A DNA stretch of 64,000 bases, taken from assembly GCA_029964075.1 (NCBI GenBank), contig CM057150.1:1426001-1490000 (forward strand), written 5' to 3'. The stretch's first letter is position 1. Every line of letters begins with the position of its first letter. The stretch is from Patiria pectinifera (Eukaryota > Echinodermata > Asteroidea > Valvatida > Asterinidae). This document shows positions 52,001 to 62,580 of this stretch, piece by piece. The notes below the pieces were generated by a model. That model saw only the letters and a program-made list of their open reading frames with translations, ran no database searches and was not told the DNA's origin. Both the position numbers and the translations under genes were made by a program.

Positions 52001-55000
52001 TCACGTGGGAAAGCCTTATGTGAAGTTGGGACATTTGCATAATCCCCCCTTTCTGGTTCCTGATTGGTTGGCCGACTAATGACGGCTAATTCTAAAATAA
52101 ATTAATTCAAAACATATAAGCACCTCAAATAGTTGCGAATGTATAATTCGTTTTATTCATAATTCACACATTTTATTTTGAGCTATCTGGTAACATTAGA
52201 AAGTTCTCCATCTCGGCTATGTTGCCGAGAATAAATGTGAGAATACCTCATCAATTTTGAATCGTTCAGGTTTTAATGTCTGTAATTATGTTTTTCATTG
52301 TTTTGAATGTGGCACGTTTTGCTTGATTTTATTCTCGTCATTACTGGCCGAGGTATCCATTAAGCAATTTACTTCATTTTAAATTAGTTTATTGGGTGCT
52401 ATCATACCCGTTATTTCTTGGAAGGGTGACTGCGCATCGGATTGGGAAATTGTGGAATGACGTTGTACGTCTGTCCTGTTAAAAAAAAAGCAAGAAGAAG
52501 AATAAGCCGACTTGCATTGCAACAAAATGGATAATCAAGCACGACCGAGCATCAGGTTGTGTAATAAAGAAGGCTGCATTTCTTTCCTGTTTTCTCGCAC
52601 CGCAACAGCACTGAATACTCAACCAGAAACCATAATCGCCTTGATTTTATATAAGTTTTTATTGTGTCGGAATGATACTTAAACACTCACATCTCAAAAC
52701 GGAGGGCAATCTGTTATTCAGTCGCGGGCATTTTAAATTAACGATGACTAGGCCTATGGGTCATTGAACTTACATTGACAAATCCACGGTCTCTCTGTCC
52801 TCTGCAATTGAAAGCAATAATCTCAATTAAACGTCAATATTGGTTAAATTATATTTAAGGTGAATGTGAAAGGCAGGCCAGGGCGTCTTCTATACTATTG
52901 TGGACTGTGAGTTCATTTCAATTGATTGTTTCTGTTTCAATTCAATTTAAATTTCATGTTTGTGTGCAGAAGCATATTTTGAAAAACATACAGTTGTAGT
53001 CAACAAAAATCTAAGACAATAGACAGTGTTCCGTGACGAAGGCATATCACACTTCTCAGTCTTACCTTTGCCGTGATTTCCAAAGCTCCTGTTTGCGAAG
53101 ACTCCGAGCACGACGATGGCAATTAACACGAACAGTCCAACGACGACACCGACAATGACACCGACACTGATCCCGGGATTGTCACCAGGCATGTCGGTTG
53201 CAGGCGGATCTTTCACTTAAATATGAAACAAACAAACAACCAACCCAACAAACAAACTAATCAAAGTTTTGCTACTTCAAACACTTCTACAGCATTTGAA
53301 ATTTGTATTGCTACTAAAATCATTATTTTTTATTCGATTTTGAACTCATTATCTTACTTAAATGCCAATCAATTTAACATGACATCCTCGCCAACGTTTA
53401 CCTATAAAGTGTACGACTTTAGACTTGATTATACCTTTCCTGACATCCGCTGGTTCACTGCACAAACCACCAATGCAAAGTCTGGCGCGGACTGCTTAAA
53501 TGGCCCCTACAGCTCGTCTTCTTCTTTTCTGTGATGACGCACACCATTCAGAGAGGGTAACTGTCTGATCAGACTCAATGCAAGCTCCACACTCCTGCCA
53601 GGCATCGTTGCCTTGGTATTGGACTTCCAGCTGGATGCATCCATTCTCCTCCTTCAACCACTCGACTTTCACGGAACCAGAATACTCGATGATTTCCTCC
53701 GCCAGAAACTCGATGACGATCCCTGGAAAGATGTGCCACAATTTGGAGCAATAAGTTCCCAGCATGTAGTCCAGTCCGTTACAAGTCATCCGGTCCCAGT
53801 TCAACTCGCAAGCTATTCAATATGAACTTTTACAAAGATTGTTTCCTTTGTTATTGTTCATCCACTGCTAATTGTGACTTGACTTGCGGCTGAATCTGTG
53901 ACGGACTCGACTACATCCCTATCACTTCTTTCAGAATGGGGAGCAAGTACAAAAACCCAACTGAGCCGCTAAGTTAACTGTTTAATTTTGTCATCGATTA
54001 GAGTCCAGGTCAGAGTTAGCAAAAACTACAGAAAACCAATTGAGCCAGTTGATATCCGGTTCGTAAGTGACTTCGTCATACACGCGCACGCACCACTGAT
54101 TACGAGCGCCCATTGGTTAACACTCAAGTTGCGTTAACTTCCGGTTCCATTGGTGCCATGCCACACCATGTACAGTAAGTTGAGATGACGTCACACTTAC
54201 GAACCGGATACCGATTGGTTCGCTTACCTGTTTCCGGTGAGGGCGGGCTTGCTGAAAGGATGCAGATATGTTAAGCAAATCATGAAAACAAGAAGAAAAA
54301 AGAGCTGACTTATCTGAGAAAAATGAGTTCCATTGATCGTCTTCATAAGAAATGCACTTTTGAAGATATAAAATCTAATGCAATGAAAACATGCTTACAT
54401 CTGCTCAGATATCCTGAAGAGTGGGCATTGATGATGAACAGAGCACACTGTTCGAAACGTCGACTTAAAAACAACTCAGAACCACACAACTCAAGAGACA
54501 TTATTAGTATAATTATTACTCTTCGCTCAAATAACATAACAATAAACAACCTGTTGATTTCATAAGTTTCTATAAGAACATCTAAAGACAAAATAAAAGC
54601 GGAACTCTAGACCGTACTTACGCAGTGTATATCCCGCTGTGTTGCCATAACCAATGCTTTCACCAATGGCATTCCTGGCATACACCCTGATCTCATACTC
54701 TGTGTAGTCATCCAGACCCGTTGCTGTGGATGTTGTCTTCCCATCTGTCTCTTCAGTGAAGACCTCTGTGTAGTCTGATGTCTTGATGCAGCTGGCACGG
54801 AATGACTGAGTCTCACCGCCATCATAGCCAGCAGTCCATGTCACAATCAGAGACTCTGCCGTCCGCTCAGTGATCTCAACTCTAGTAGGCTTGTCTGGTC
54901 GTTCTGCAGGAAACAGGAATGTGTAAAGACAACTTCAACTAAATGAGTAAAACGCACATCAATAACAGAACAAGAGAATTTTGTACAGGATATCGGTTTC

Positions 55001-58000
55001 AATAATTATACATGTTGTCTGTGGATTATTATAGGAGGACAACAGTTGTCTTTATAGGAAACACAGGCAGTATATTAATTGTCGGTCTTTATTCTTATTA
55101 TAATTATTTAATGATATTCCAATCATTTAATAATTGACTTTATCATTTAATTGTATCATCTACGCCCCAAGTTTAATACATGTCAGACTGTTCAGTGATC
55201 GATATAACATGACAAGACATCTTATAGCGGAATACTTCATGTGCAACGTTATTTTATATTCCCGATTTTTTGAAATTATCTTACTTATTCCAGTAAGTGT
55301 GATGGTCAGTGAGTCTATTCTTCCGATGCCATTCGAACTGTTGCAGGTGTACACCCCGTAATCAACTCCGGAATCTACGGCGTTGATGGTTAACGTGCTG
55401 GTGACTTCAAGTGCAAACGTTCCGTCTCCACCAGATATCTCATTTGTAACAAGGAATTTTCCGTCCTGAGAATCACTAGTTATATCCGTGTTGTTTAGAC
55501 CATACCACTCCATGATTGGCCAAGGATTGCCCACAGCAATGCAGGTCAAGACAGCATCATCACCATCTTTGACTCCTACTTCGTTCATTGCTTTATTGGT
55601 GATGTTGACCTCGTCTGTGGGTAAAAATGATAGAGGTAATTAATTTAACCGCACCGTGTCTAGTTTATGCAGTCCCTTCAATTGGAAAAAAAGTGTTTTT
55701 TATTAAACATAACAAATCTGAAGACACAGATGCAGTGTCAATCTAAGTATGGTGTCTATGTCCATAAAATAATGGGAGTAACTAAAATCGTTGTTCATTT
55801 GTCTGTCCAAGCTTAGAAAGCGAGCGTGTAAATACCTTTAGGACTGCCATCAAACAAGTAAGAAGATAACTTGAACAAGTAAGACGATAAATGTAATAAA
55901 TCGAAACCTGTTTTAATCCGGACACGCTATCAATTTCATCGGCACAGCTAGTGTTCTCAGCATTGGAGGGCGGGGAGGGGCTGGATCTAACATTGGGGGC
56001 ATTTTTGAAGTATCCATGTTGAAAGGTAGATATCTTTTTGGACATCGGTCCCGGCCTCTGTAAATTCAAAACGCTTGGGAGGGGGCGCAATCGTAAAAAT
56101 ACACCCGCTCGTGAAAAGGAGCACATTTTCAGTGGTGGTGGTGGGGGGACGGGGACATTATTTTGTATGGGGGAGGGGGGTGCAGCTACGCCGCTGATTC
56201 CATCACGAAGGCTCCTCCACTGGCGAAAACATTGAACTAGCTATCATTCAGATAATCCATCACGGGGTAGTTGAATTGTACAATTTCATTCAATGCAACG
56301 GTTGCTCCACCGAAAGGGGGCGTCGTGAGTGTACGGTTATCACGGGCACGGATTTGTTTATCCTCCCAATGAAAAAATAGAGCAAGGTAACATGTAAATC
56401 TGTTATGGTAATATCGTTACATCATAACTTACACCGCACAATAACAGGGACTTTAGTTGAGACCACATCACTACTGGGATCGTCGGTAGGTACACCGTTG
56501 TTGGTTCTACAGGAGTAGTACCCAGACTGCTCCCTTGTTATTCTACCAAGAGTCAGTACACTGGCCATACTTATGTCACTGTACACGGACATATCAGAAC
56601 TTGGTGCAATACCAGGACCTTGCTTCTCCCAAATGATGTCATCGGGTCTTGGTTTGGCATCTACCAAACAGGACATGGACACATAGCGTCCTTCAAAAAC
56701 AGGGTTTGCGGGTGATGACACTGCTAAAAATACAGGAACATCTGATGGTGAAAACAATAAAGAAATTCGAACACAAAGAAAATCATTGTATGATCAAAGG
56801 AGACAAACATAAAACAAAACAAAGCAATGTTTGGTGAAACTTGACCAAGAGCCAAGTAAAATTCGACCACTTAAGACAGAATGGCTATTGAGTAGAATAG
56901 AATTCCTTTCTTGCACTTTTGAACACAATGGGCCGGACATGGAAAAAATTGAGGTCGTGGCCACGTGCTAGTCAATAGACATTTCGCGTAGTAATATAGG
57001 GCAATGGCTTTGTTTCCGGTGTCACATGAAAATCCGACTCCTATGAAAATCGGACCTCTATTTCTCGATTGTTGGTTGATCCCTCGCACGTGACAGGTCA
57101 CTCTCCCGAAACAATCCTAAAAAATAGCATCGTATCGTACTCACGCGTGCGCAGTACTACCAATGAGTCCACATTCCATGGAGTCGGATATTCACGCTAC
57201 ATCGGGATATGCATATAGTGAACCTTGTGTGCATTCACTTTCACGGAATCAAAATAACAAAATATGTCTTCTAAGATGGCCGCTACGTATAACAGTGGAC
57301 ATTCACTAAATTCGAGTCACGATTTACTCCCATCAACTGAATCTACAGTGAAATGTATTCAGTGGAATTTATTTAATTCTTATTTCAACAAGGTAGCCCA
57401 TTCAGTGGGATCAACTGGTCTCCCATGGGGCCAGAAATTAAATGAGAAGAAATTACATTTTCAGATGTGGGAAGGAAAACCCCAGAAGGATTCTGTGGAA
57501 AACCCAATTCACGTAGATGCCCAGGGCAGGAATCGAACCCGGGTTACAGCGGTGGAAGGCGAGGAAAGTACAGCTAGCCTGCCTGAATTGATTGAGTTTT
57601 CACACGAGTTTCCACTTTTTTCAGTGTATTTCAATAAAAAAAAATCGAAAAATTGTCTGCTGCCTTTTCAATCTTTGGGATTTATGGAGGATATCGTTTA
57701 CTGTTCATAAACTTACATCGTACGTCGATAGGTCCCAGCGTTCCTTGAGGGCTAACCGTCCACGAAGCTCTCCGTGCAGCACACGTTATGTTGTTTCCAC
57801 TATCCCCCCTTCTCGGAGTAAAGTTCAAAATGCTGGTAAAATTGAAGCGGCTACCTGCTGCAGATGAGCTCGTATTGGTACCAGTTATAGGTGAGCCTCC
57901 ATTGGACCAAACCAGAGTCCAGTCGTCAGGATATCCCATGCCTGCTGTACACGTCAGTATAGTTGGAGCATCTTCAGTCATTGCTGCGCTTCCAATGATC

Positions 58001-60864
58001 ACAGGGGTTGCAGGGGGACCTGGACAAGCAATAAGAAGGGTCTTCGTCAGTTCTGCCAATCAAGTACTGAGGTGAACATTTCGCATTACTGAAGTCACCA
58101 TCAAAATGGACTTCATTTTATAGATGCATTCCCCGTGGTATTTAGTATTTTAACACGAAAACATTTTGTCCTTAATTGCTTTTTTTTTTGATTACTTGCG
58201 GCCAAACAATAAATCCATTTTATTCAAGGTGTAGAGGTAGGCTGGTTCCCGCCCCACAATCAGTATCTATTATCTATGGACCTGGAGCCAGTCTGCTCCT
58301 ATAAAGGTGATTACCGTTTTGTCTTTTTGAGGGTTTCAGACATAGTGATAAGATGTAAGGCTAGGTTTACACTATCTTCCAGGCGGCCACGGCAATCACG
58401 TTTCTGGCCACCGTGGACAAAACGGTATGGACGTGAGACAACGCCGGGGGACGGGATGGGCAAACGTGACAGTCCGTGATTGCCGTGGATGCCGGGCCAG
58501 ATTGTTAAACTGTCAAAAAAAAAATTGCAACGGCAGTCACGGTGCGGATGAGAAACCTAGTAGGTCGTAGTAAAACGGGGTGAACGCAACAAAACGTGAC
58601 AGTACGTGATAGGCCGTAACAAAACTTGGAGTCGGTCCGTACGTATACTAGTGGGACGGGAAGCATGTGCATTCCCCGGCATATCTCACGGTCCATTCAA
58701 GTTTTGTCACGTCTGCCGCGTTTAGCGGGTGTTTTGTCACGGTTGCTGCGCGTATTGTCCAGTTTTGCTTCGTTTCTCACGGCAAGCTAGGGTGTACGGT
58801 AGCCGTTTCGTCGCGTTCAATCACGGCGCGTCCAGTTGTGTGACGGTTTACAGGCCCGGTGCGACGCGGCGCGTTGCGTTCTACTATACGGTCTGATACG
58901 GCGAACGCGGTCTGGGAGGGAGTATAAAAGCATACAATTCTTTTCATACCGTGGGCACAAACTTGCTCCGAAGCTGCCCGGCGTACAAGTTTCATCCGTA
59001 GAAAGCCTTGTTGACAGAACGCGGAAAACGTGTCAGACTTTGATAAGAACGTGAGGAACGTGAGGGACCCCAGAGGGACCCCATCAGAACGTGACAGGCC
59101 GGGAGGGAACGTACTGGCATCCGTGGTGGACCGCGGGCCGAACCGTAGTGCGCCTTGGAGCCTCCGGGACTCAGCAGCCCCCTTTCCCCCACGGCCCATC
59201 ACAGATACCGTGATAGACCGTGAGAAAACTTAGCAAGACCTAACAAAACTTGACTAAGGAGAAAAAAATTGCCAAAATCCCACGGCGCACTACGTTTTGG
59301 GCAAACGGGGCTGCCGTGACCGCCGGGAGCATAATAGTGTAAACCTAGTCTAAGATTGGAATAAAACCAAACCTAACATGGAACAAATCCAGTCGCAGTA
59401 AGATTATTTGTACTTATAATTTGTCCCAAAATCTCTTTCCCTAATTATGTTGCCCGACCTTTTCTACACTTGGGACTAACAGAAACTATGTTTCTCATGT
59501 TTACAATGGGTAACGAACGATAAGACCATGTTATTTTACATTCAAATAATGCTAACATAAAAAGGGAAATTAATACTTAAAAACACATTCTTTTAATTGA
59601 TGTGTGTTGAAAATACAAATTAAATGATTATGCTTAAAAAAATTAAAGATCAAAATTCCCCTACTCCTTCCGCCTAAGAATTAAGAGCCAACACCATGAT
59701 TCTGAAATTGCTATATAACAATGTTTGCCAAATTAGATATAGACATTTGTAATTGGAGGCAACGACATACTTTCCGAGATCAACGAACTTTTACTCTGGC
59801 TGTAATATAAGACAACCTGGAAACGGTAGGAAAGTTATAACGAATACTGACCTCTTACGCGCATTTCCTTGGTGGCTATGTGGCTTTGGAATGGACTCGG
59901 AGTGGAAATTTCACACCAGTACATTGCTTCGTCCTCAAATGTCACCGAATTAATGGTCATTGGGTATCCTGGGGAGTCCATGTCCAAGGAATAGTGGGAG
60001 CTGTTGTGGTTAATAAACTGATCCGTTATCACCAACCACTCTAAGAATGGAACTGCGTTATAATTAACGATTGGTTCCGCAACGGGACTTATGTGCCAAT
60101 TTAGGGCAAATATCGGAGTAGTATCAATCAGTGTGCATGTGAATACTGCGTCCTGCCCAGGATCTACCCAGTCAGGTCCAGTTAAAACAAGCTCCACGAA
60201 CGCCTCTGTAACAGAAAATACAAAAAAAAAAAAGGCCAAGGCGTTATAATGTTATGAGTTACACGTGGAATTCAGTACTATTTTAAATGTTTGAATTCAG
60301 TTTCCCTCAAAACTGTCTTGTATGTGAAGGTTAGCGGGTGGCGGTATGAACACCGATGATCTTGCATTTTTCAATCTGTAACACGATAATCCGCTCCAAA
60401 ACCTTACAACTCATATAGAATAGATATTTAGACTTGTCGGGTGCCCGGCAGAAGGGCATATGAGCGTTCTGACGCAAAAATCATTTTCAAGAAAATTGCA
60501 TTGAAAGGTTCCATTGTTCCCTCGCGCGCATTGTGTATCCAATGTTCTCCCACGCATAATATAAATCGTACGAATTTGAAATTTGTCCCACATATGAATC
60601 ATAAGTTTAGGAACAACGTGTATTAATTTCTGACGAAAATGTTATAATTTCACTAAAATGGAGGCAGTTTTCTGCATATGCCCTTTTGCTGGGAACATTT
60701 TGGTCATTACGCTACATTGCATAAGGGCATATGCACACTTATGCCCTTCTGCCGGGCACACGACGTTAATAAAAAAAAAAAAACAATTCAATGAAGTTGT
60801 TCTTACCTCCTTGAAAACTCAATAACCCAATTGCAAAAATGTGAAAAACGAGTGCCGACGCCAT
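49007..60864 (-). CDS. RTK-B: Ig/FN3 receptor tyrosine kinase paralogue with an internal stop
   Basis: Tandem paralogue of RTK-A, same strand. Exons in coding order: 60864-60807, 60205-59852, 58019-57717, 56741-56433, 55614-55285, 54903-54622, 54251-54228, 53722-53435, 53215-53066, 52801-52774, 52475-52408, 52091-51882, 51383-51273, 50736-50549, 50411-50289, 50178-50067, 49723-49627, 49507-49408, 49084-49007. Splice sites and phases all match, 3213 nt in total. The frame holds a TAA at 53498-53496 (codon 629), in the FN3-like domain just after the RRRR site, although the transmembrane and kinase exons downstream are open and well conserved. As read, the product is a secreted ectodomain of 628 residues; without the stop it would be a 1070-residue receptor. 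It may be a decoy, a polymorphic null, a young pseudogene or an assembly error. Confidence 0.85.
49408..52091 (-). CDS. RTK-B exons 12-18: tyrosine kinase domain
   Basis: Exons 52091-51882, 51383-51273, 50736-50549, 50411-50289, 50178-50067, 49723-49627 and 49507-49408. They contain the glycine loop [30 protein letters not shown] and [12 protein letters not shown]. All catalytic residues are kept and there is no stop. The C-lobe motif reads [12 protein letters not shown], with Leu replacing the usual Pro. Divergence from RTK-A is very low in the middle exons (3 of 112 nt in 50067-50178) and clearly higher in the last two (10 of 33 residues in 49408-49507). Confidence 0.93.
50957..51100. repeat. 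Foldback repeat in an RTK-B kinase intron
   Basis: Arms 50957-51012 and 51043-51100 are inverted copies (AATAAGCCT..., GTCACACTTTGTT, ACTTTCCTATGG against complements). The total length of about 144 bp suggests a small foldback MITE. Confidence 0.75.
51480..51771 (-). mobile_element. Full-length tRNA-derived SINE in an RTK-B kinase intron
   Basis: On the minus strand: A box GTGGCCTAGTGGTTAGGG, B box GGATTCGAATCC, then TTGGGCAAGGCACTTCACCC, GGAGTATAAATGGGTACC and an end in TACTTTACTTT. This is a recognisable SINE layout of marine deuterostomes. Confidence 0.8.
52408..53215 (-). CDS. RTK-B exons 9-11: transmembrane and juxtamembrane segments
   Basis: Exon 53215-53066 has a stalk ([14 protein letters not shown]) and a hydrophobic helix ([18 protein letters not shown]). 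Exons 52801-52774 (28 nt) and 52475-52408 (68 nt) encode the juxtamembrane part ending QSPFQEITG. The RTK-A tyrosine at SAYQDIT is replaced by Phe. These exons lie downstream of the in-frame stop. Confidence 0.8.
53435..53722 (-). CDS. RTK-B exon 8: FN3-like domain with RRRR site and in-frame TAA
   Basis: The exon encodes [10 protein letters not shown], then [31 protein letters not shown] and TAA at 53498-53496. RTK-A has GAA (Glu) at the aligned codon, so a single G-to-T change on the coding strand explains the stop. The 61 nt after it remain alignable with RTK-A (RARLCIGG) and end in a good GTATAA donor, so the exon has not decayed otherwise. A protein ending here would be almost identical to the N-terminal furin product. 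Confidence 0.85.
54032..54222. repeat. Inverted repeat in an RTK-B intron
   Basis: Arms 54032-54080 and 54184-54222 share GAACCAAT and ATATCCGGTTCGTAAGTG-type sequence in opposite orientation. The second arm ends a few bases before the microexon (54228-54251), overlapping the likely donor side of its intron. Confidence 0.7.
54228..54903 (-). CDS. RTK-B exons 6-7: FN3 domain and 24-nt microexon
   Basis: Exon 54903-54622 (residues 452-545) is an FN3 domain with [11 protein letters not shown] and [13 protein letters not shown]. Microexon 54251-54228 encodes SPPSPET. Between it and the next exon the intron carries an inverted repeat (54032-54222). Confidence 0.85.
55285..56741 (-). CDS. RTK-B exons 4-5: Ig domains matching RTK-A Ig 6 and Ig 7
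   Basis: Exon 56741-56433 (residues 239-341) has SMSC and YYSC cysteines with [12 protein letters not shown]. Exon 55614-55285 (342-451) has LTC and YTC with [15 protein letters not shown]. Both are phase 1-1 and correspond one-to-one with RTK-A exons 7 and 8. Confidence 0.85.
57390..57600 (-). mobile_element. tRNA-derived SINE (long variable arm type), copy 2
   Basis: Same family as 39700-39925, with the GAATCGAACCCGGGTTACAG block and CAGCGGTGGAAGGCGAGG. It lies in the RTK-B intron after the exon at 57717. Confidence 0.7.
57717..58019 (-). CDS. RTK-B exon 3: Ig domain (matches RTK-A Ig 4)
   Basis: Residues 138-238, [10 protein letters not shown] with LTC and ITC cysteines and the [14 protein letters not shown] core. 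It joins directly to the counterpart of RTK-A Ig 6, so RTK-B lacks equivalents of RTK-A Ig 2, 3 and 5. The T-phase-1 end codon fits the next exon exactly. Confidence 0.85.
58361..59348. mobile_element. GC-rich terminal-inverted-repeat element with internal subrepeats
   Basis: The ends are exact inverted copies of CTAGGTTTACACTAT (58361-58375 and 59334-59348). The interior is far more GC-rich than its surroundings and is built of diverged subrepeats such as AACGTGACAGTCCGTGA and CCGTGATTGCCGTGG, alternating in orientation. No transposase. It lies in the RTK-B intron between the V exon and the next Ig exon. Confidence 0.8.
59852..60205 (-). CDS. RTK-B exon 2: N-terminal V-type Ig domain
   Basis: Residues 20-137. 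Cysteines are in FTC and MYWC, with the EDEAMYWCE strand-F signature. The length of 354 nt equals the RTK-C V exon. The sequence is strongly diverged from the RTK-A V domain while the downstream FN3 and kinase parts are close. It is followed by an intron that contains a 1-kb inverted-repeat element. Confidence 0.85.
60807..60864 (-). CDS. RTK-B exon 1: signal peptide
   Basis: Encodes [19 protein letters not shown], a clear hydrophobic signal peptide, ending GGAG before GTAAGA in phase 1. Start codon, length and phase match RTK-C exon 1 (58 nt each). It defines the 5' end of the coding region, with 3.1 kb of repeat-rich DNA beyond it to the window edge. Confidence 0.85.
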
Positions 60865-61480
60865 CGCACCGAATTACGCACGTAGGCAACTTCACTGAAC
60901 GAGACGAAACGAATGCCAGGCCTACGGGATAGTGCATTAAACCTACTGAATCATTTTCCACCCAATCTAAACCAGGAATTCCCTCTTTTGGAGCTGACTG
61001 AACAAATTATAAAGCCTGACTGAAAGGATAAATACTTGCATTGAAACGACACGGGTCAGATAATTGCGCAAAACCCACACGATAGAGTGTATGCCTAGTC
61101 ATTCACACAAGGTACAGAGAAGGTCTATGGGCTTACGTGTAATTTGTCACGACGTGGTTTTGCTAGCGACCTTGGCAGACCTTTAAATCCAAGTTAATAA
61201 TGCTTGCAAGTTGTAACAGTGGACAAGGTGTGTTTATACTTTTGGGCAGCATACATTTGTATCGCAGGTCCACATAAAAAAACACCTGTGCAAACAATAA
61301 CGAATAAACGAAGACACTATATGCAATGCATTCACGGCGACAGTAATTCATTTTCACTCCTACAGTCCGATGACATCAAATCAAAATGTTTTGTTTAGAT
61401 GATTATTGAAATTCAATCAGTGTATTCTATACATGTTCTCTGGCCTGCTTGTAGCTTACAATCGATAATGCATTTTAGTA
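60865..61480. other. Region upstream of RTK-B
   Basis: It would include the RTK-B promoter. I see no TATA box, CpG cluster or conserved block shared with the regions 5' of RTK-A or RTK-C. Confidence 0.4.
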
Positions 61481-62580
61481 TAGGTTTTCCCGGCTATTTT
61501 AACACTTGTATCACACGAATTCCCTATATCGATACTTTAATTTCGTCCCCGAACATCGCCAAGCTCAATTCTCAATTTGAATTTCAAAAAGCCACCACTA
61601 GATTTCATTTAAGGTTCAGTATAATTCAAATTGTTAGCACTCCGATTCGTCCAAAATCTTTGAAATTCGTCTCGTGAAGCAATCGGCGTTGAATTGAAAA
61701 AGCAAATTCGTTTTTTGTCATTCGTTTTAATGTTATTGTCGTCACATTTCGTCTCTGGTGACTTAAAACGTTACCATTAAAAATGTGCCCAATCTTTGGA
61801 CTTGTTTGCGCATTAAATAAATTTTAATTTTTAACAAATATTTCCGTATAAATGAAAGTATAGCTGTAGGTTTTGAGTTTTCTTTGACAATTAACATTAA
61901 AATAAGAAATTGAACTTTCCCAATAATTATGCTCTTTGCTTAGCATATGAAAATTAAGCATTAAGATCAAACACCTTCGTAATGTTGCTCTTTGACATAT
62001 GTATATGAATAAAACAACAGAAATAAGGTATATCTATCAAAGAACAACATTACATGTAAGAAGGTCTTTGAACTTACAGGTAATGCTTAGTGTCCATGTC
62101 ATAAGTGCATATTGTGAAATGTCAATTCCTGACTGTAATGTTAATTGTGAAACACAGAAATAAAAATTCATACCTTACAGCCTACTACTTTTATTTATAC
62201 ATATAAGGAAATATATGTCGAATTATCATTGTTTTAATACGCATAATTCTTCAAATAAGTCTAAATATTGGGCGCATTTTCTAATCGTATACGATTTAAG
62301 CCACCGGGACGAAATGTAATGACAACAACATGAAAACGAATGACAAAAAACGAATTTGATTTGTCAATTCAACGCCGATTGCTTCACGAGACGAATTTCA
62401 AAAATTTTGGACGAATCGGAGTGCTAACAATTTGAATTACACTGAACCTTAAATGAAATCTAGTGGTAGCTTTCTGAAATTCAAATTGAGAAGTGAGCTT
62501 TGCGATGATCGGGGACGAAATTAAAGTATCGATATAGGGAATTCGAGTGATACAAGTGTTAAAATAGCCGGGAAAACCTA
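61481..62580. mobile_element. Long-TIR element, about 290-bp arms, TA-flanked
   Basis: Arms 61481-61770 and 62291-62580 are inverted copies starting TAGGTTTTCCCGGCTATTTT, with TA outside each. Shared stretches include ACGCCGATTGCTTCACGAGA-type sequence. The interior has a smaller inverted pair near 61975-62070 (AATGTTGCTCTTTG). It is non-coding and about 1.1 kb. Confidence 0.8.

Noticed and set aside
58777-59202. 141-codon minus-strand frame in GC-rich sequence
   Set aside because: It lies inside the terminal-inverted-repeat element and reflects high GC content, not a gene; overlapping frames on both strands are equally open.
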